In this document: in pieces, positions 5,769-7,864 of the stretch
Position numbering within the stretch: position 1 is the first letter of the stretch
Layout of the letters: every line of letters starts with the position of its first letter
Source of the DNA: JAADDV01 sp964582875
GTDB taxonomy: Bacteria; Aquificota; Aquificia; Aquificales; Hydrogenothermaceae
DNA length: 7,864 nt
Direction of reading: 5' to 3'
Assembly (NCBI GenBank): GCA_964582875.1
Contig: CAZOTZ010000071.1
Span: 1 to 7,864, forward strand
The notes under the pieces: generated by a model
Told to the model about the DNA's origin: nothing
Databases searched by the model: none
What the model saw: only the letters and a program-made list of their open reading frames with translations
Made by a program: the position numbers and the translations under genes

Positions 5769-6506
5769 ATGAAAGTTTACTCTTTACAGATTAACCTTGA
5801 GCCTGGAAATGTAGAAAGTAATGTTGAAAAAGTTTTTTCTTATATAAAAGACATTGATAAAAACTCTCTTGTTTTACTTCCAGAGATGTTTAGCTGTGGT
5901 TTTGACAATGATAATCTTGAAAAACATGTGAAAAAAACACCAGAAATATACAATCTCCTAAAAGAATTTTCAAAAGAAAAGAACTGTGTTATATCAGGAA
6001 CGCTTCCTGAAAAATCAAAAGGTAATATATATAACAAAGCTTTCGTTATAGATAATGGAGATATTATACATAAACAGGCAAAGGTGAAACTTTTTAAACC
6101 AACTGGAGAAGATAGATACTTTAAAGCTGGAAAAAACATTGATGTTGTGGAAAGTTCTTCTGGAAACCTTGGGATAATGATATGCTTTGAGCTTAGATTT
6201 CCTAACATATCCTACACATTAAGAAAAAAAGGTGTTGAAATAATACTTGTACCAGCCCAGTGGGGAAAGCCAAGAAAAGAGCATTTTGAGGTTTTATCAA
6301 AGGCAAGGGCTATTGAAAATCAATCCTTTTTAGTATCAAGTAATACAGTAGGAAGAATAGGAGATTTAGAGTACGCAGGTAGTTCAGGAATATACTCCCC
6401 ATGGGGGGAAACCCTTGCCTTTTTAGATAACGAAGAAGGCCTCATTGAAGCAGATATAAATCTAAATGAGATATACAGGGTAAGAAACTTAATAAAAATG
6501 GATTAG
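5769..6506 (+). CDS. Nitrilase-superfamily carbon-nitrogen hydrolase (probable amidase)
   Basis: The 245-residue single-domain cytoplasmic protein has the complete Glu-Lys-Cys triad of the family: E39 in LLPEMF, K105 in QAKVKLF and C139 in IMICFELRFP. Further signatures are PAQWGKPRKEHFEVLSKARAIENQ around 162-185 and YAGSSGIYSPWGE at 202-214. It should hydrolyse a C-N bond of an amide, releasing ammonia or an amine. It is most like the omega-amidase/YafV/Nit2 branch, where the residue after C-(F/Y) is usually Asp; here it is Glu141, so the substrate is uncertain. The Shine-Dalgarno AAGGGGGA overlaps the ccdA stop codon (9-nt intergenic), placing it as the third gene of the operon, though no functional link to TlpA/CcdA is obvious. 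Its stop overlaps the stop of the convergent sbcD gene by 4 nt. Confidence 0.9.
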   Translation: MKVYSLQINLEPGNVESNVEKVFSYIKDIDKNSLVLLPEMFSCGFDNDNLEKHVKKTPEIYNLLKEFSKEKNCVISGTLPEKSKGNIYNKAFVIDNGDIIHKQAKVKLFKPTGEDRYFKAGKNIDVVESSSGNLGIMICFELRFPNISYTLRKKGVEIILVPAQWGKPRKEHFEVLSKARAIENQSFLVSSNTVGRIGDLEYAGSSGIYSPWGETLAFLDNEEGLIEADINLNEIYRVRNLIKMD

Positions 6507-7651
6507 AAACTTAAAATATCTGGATTTTCTTTAAGAAACTTTTTCATCTCATCTGGAGTTTCAAATGTTTGAAGTGTTGAGATAGCTTCCTTAACTACGT
6601 TAAGTATATCTTCATCTTCTATAAGTTTTTTCAGCTCTTCTCCTATAAAATCCCTTTCATTTCCCTCCTGCAGTACAAATTCCCTTTCCTGTATTTCTTT
6701 AGACAGGTTAAATCTGAAATGTAAACACCTTTCTTCTGTTAATCCTTGTTTTTCAAGAATACTGATAAGGTCGTTCAAATCAAGGTTTTTTAAAGAACCT
6801 TTAAAAATCACAACTGGTTTTTTCTTTCCTTCGTCAATAAGTTTTTCTACTTTTTGTTTTAAACTGTTTAATATGTTATCTAAGTTTTCTTCTACAAAGT
6901 CTACATTTATAAAAGGTCTTCCACTTTTCAAAGGTATAAAATCACATTTTATACTTTTTCCTGATACTTCTACACTGTAGAAGCCTTTTTCAACCTCAGA
7001 TTCCCTCTGGTTGTAAGCTGTAAACTCTGTGGAACCAGGATAAACAACAGTAGCTCCGTTTATTATTTTTGGTTCCTGTTTAACATGGTAATGACCTATA
7101 CCTATGTAATCAAAACCTTCAGGAATTTCCCTATCCATATAAAGCTCTGAAGAAGGGAAAAAAGGAGAAAACTCCTGATGAAGCATAAGGATTTTAAAGC
7201 CATCTTTAAGATTTTCAAGGTATTTTTCCAGGATGTTTCTTATACTTTTTATCTGTTTTAGACCTGCTTTTGATATGTACTTTAAACCTCCTATAAATAC
7301 ACCTTCATGTTCAGTAAAACCTGTATCAACAACTTTCAGACCCACAGGCTCAAGAATAGACAAAGGGGATATATCTTTTACCTGACTTCCTCTATCATGG
7401 TTTCCTGATATGACAAACATAGGGATATTAGCATCTTTAAGTCTTTTTAGAAGCTCAATTCCTTCTAAAAATGTCTGGTTAGATGGTCTTGATGTATGGA
7501 AAAAATCTCCTGAGTGAATAATGAAATCAACTCTGTTATTTATTGCAAAATCAACAGCTTCACTAAAAGCATCAAAAAAATCCTTTTTTCTTTCTGAAAG
7601 ACCGTACTGACTATAACCTAAATGGGTATCACTTATATGGACAAACCTCAT
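6503..7651 (-). CDS. sbcD: SbcD/Mre11-family DNA repair nuclease, archaeal-like
   Basis: The 382-residue protein is a calcineurin-like phosphoesterase of the Mre11/SbcD family, the nuclease partner of the Rad50/SbcC ATPase in processing double-strand ends and hairpins. Metal ligands are visible in order: D8 and H10 (ISDTHLG), D49 (HSGDFFH), N84 and H85 (SGNHD), H158 (LHQ), H187 and H189 (GHYH). The first five fall at the same residue numbers as I recall for Pyrococcus Mre11, and MLHQ, GHYH, VVYPGSTEF and EKGFYSVEV also look archaeal. The capping domain follows (about 230-330), with an acidic helical tail. The start is supported by AAGGA upstream; the ATG overlaps the stop of the preceding small membrane protein gene (ATGA). 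No rad50/sbcC lies within the window on either side. Convergent 4-nt overlap with the amidase gene leaves no terminator between them. Confidence 0.94.
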   Translation of the reverse strand: MRFVHISDTHLGYSQYGLSERKKDFFDAFSEAVDFAINNRVDFIIHSGDFFHTSRPSNQTFLEGIELLKRLKDANIPMFVISGNHDRGSQVKDISPLSILEPVGLKVVDTGFTEHEGVFIGGLKYISKAGLKQIKSIRNILEKYLENLKDGFKILMLHQEFSPFFPSSELYMDREIPEGFDYIGIGHYHVKQEPKIINGATVVYPGSTEFTAYNQRESEVEKGFYSVEVSGKSIKCDFIPLKSGRPFINVDFVEENLDNILNSLKQKVEKLIDEGKKKPVVIFKGSLKNLDLNDLISILEKQGLTEERCLHFRFNLSKEIQEREFVLQEGNERDFIGEELKKLIEDEDILNVVKEAISTLQTFETPDEMKKFLKENPDILSF

Positions 7652-7851
7652 ACCTGTTCCTTTTTACCAAAAAGTTTACTGAATACTGCATCTGAAGGGC
7701 AAAAACCAGTAAACGCTGAAAGATAAAGCATAAATATAATAAAATACACAATATACTTTCCCCATTCATGACCAACATTTATAAGCATCATTGCTATAAG
7801 AAGAAGTGTTCCCATAACAAACCTTTGGGCTCTTATCGCTGATTTTGGCAT
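7648..7851 (-). CDS. Small DUF2892-like (YgaP transmembrane-domain type) membrane protein
   Basis: A 67-residue protein with a basic N-terminus (MPKSAIRAQR), two hydrophobic helices (about 11-25 and 32-49) and the motif TGFCPSDAVFSKLFG at 48-62. That layout, with a cysteine (C51) in a CP pair just after the second helix, matches the DUF2892 family, which also forms the membrane part of YgaP-type rhodanese proteins. Both termini should be cytoplasmic. Its role is unknown; in other genomes the domain often goes with sulfur-transfer proteins, but no rhodanese is present here. A strong ribosome site, AGGAGGG at 7858-7864, fixes the start. It is coupled to the downstream sbcD by an ATGA overlap. 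Further operon members may lie beyond the window edge. Confidence 0.8.
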   Translation of the reverse strand: MPKSAIRAQRFVMGTLLLIAMMLINVGHEWGKYIVYFIIFMLYLSAFTGFCPSDAVFSKLFGKKEQV

Positions 7852-7864
7852 ACCTGACCCTCCT

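Noticed and set aside
5840..6208. A 122-codon open frame on the - strand inside the amidase gene
   Set aside because: It is antisense to a clear nitrilase-family gene, has no recognisable domain, and its open frame follows from the codon bias of the real gene.

Overview
The window looks like a stretch of a compact, AT-rich bacterial chromosome, most likely from a thermophilic Aquificota lineage (Hydrogenothermaceae such as Persephonella or Sulfurihydrogenibium; inferred from gene content and composition, not from a search). The clues are low GC by eye, arginine written mostly as AGA/AGG, Lys/Glu-rich proteins, an Mre11/SbcD of archaeal type, very tight gene packing, and a respiratory or sulfur-redox flavour (succinate dehydrogenase/fumarate reductase Fe-S subunit, TlpA and CcdA). 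It is draft sequence: a run of 100 N lies inside one gene.

Layout. (1) 45-611, an exported cyclophilin-type prolyl isomerase, followed by a small hairpin. (2) 683-3583, a three-gene, translationally overlapping operon on the + strand: a FIST sensory-domain protein, a GGDEF-EAL cyclic-di-GMP protein interrupted by the gap, and a six-helix membrane protein I cannot name. A sigma-28 (FliA)-like promoter sits just upstream. (3) 3563-4291 on the - strand, an SdhB/FrdB iron-sulfur subunit standing alone, with one cysteine more than the classical pattern. (4) 4427-6506, a + strand operon of a TlpA/ResA-like periplasmic thioredoxin, CcdA with an unusual two-helix insertion, and a nitrilase-superfamily amidase. 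(5) 7851-6503 on the - strand, a small DUF2892-like membrane protein followed by an SbcD/Mre11 nuclease. Both convergent gene pairs overlap at their 3' ends (21 nt and 4 nt).

How they fit. The FIST, GGDEF-EAL and membrane proteins look like one signalling unit: FIST binds a small ligand, the EAL protein changes c-di-GMP, and the candidate FliA promoter would tie it to the motility regulon. TlpA and CcdA form a thiol-reducing relay across the membrane, used in cytochrome c maturation or in Sox-type sulfur chemistry. No tRNA, rRNA, CRISPR array, insertion sequence or phage gene was seen, and no stretch above 300 bases lacks a gene. The most promising points for a second look are the FIST/c-di-GMP operon with its putative FliA promoter, the extra cluster-ligand cysteine in SdhB, and the enlarged CcdA.
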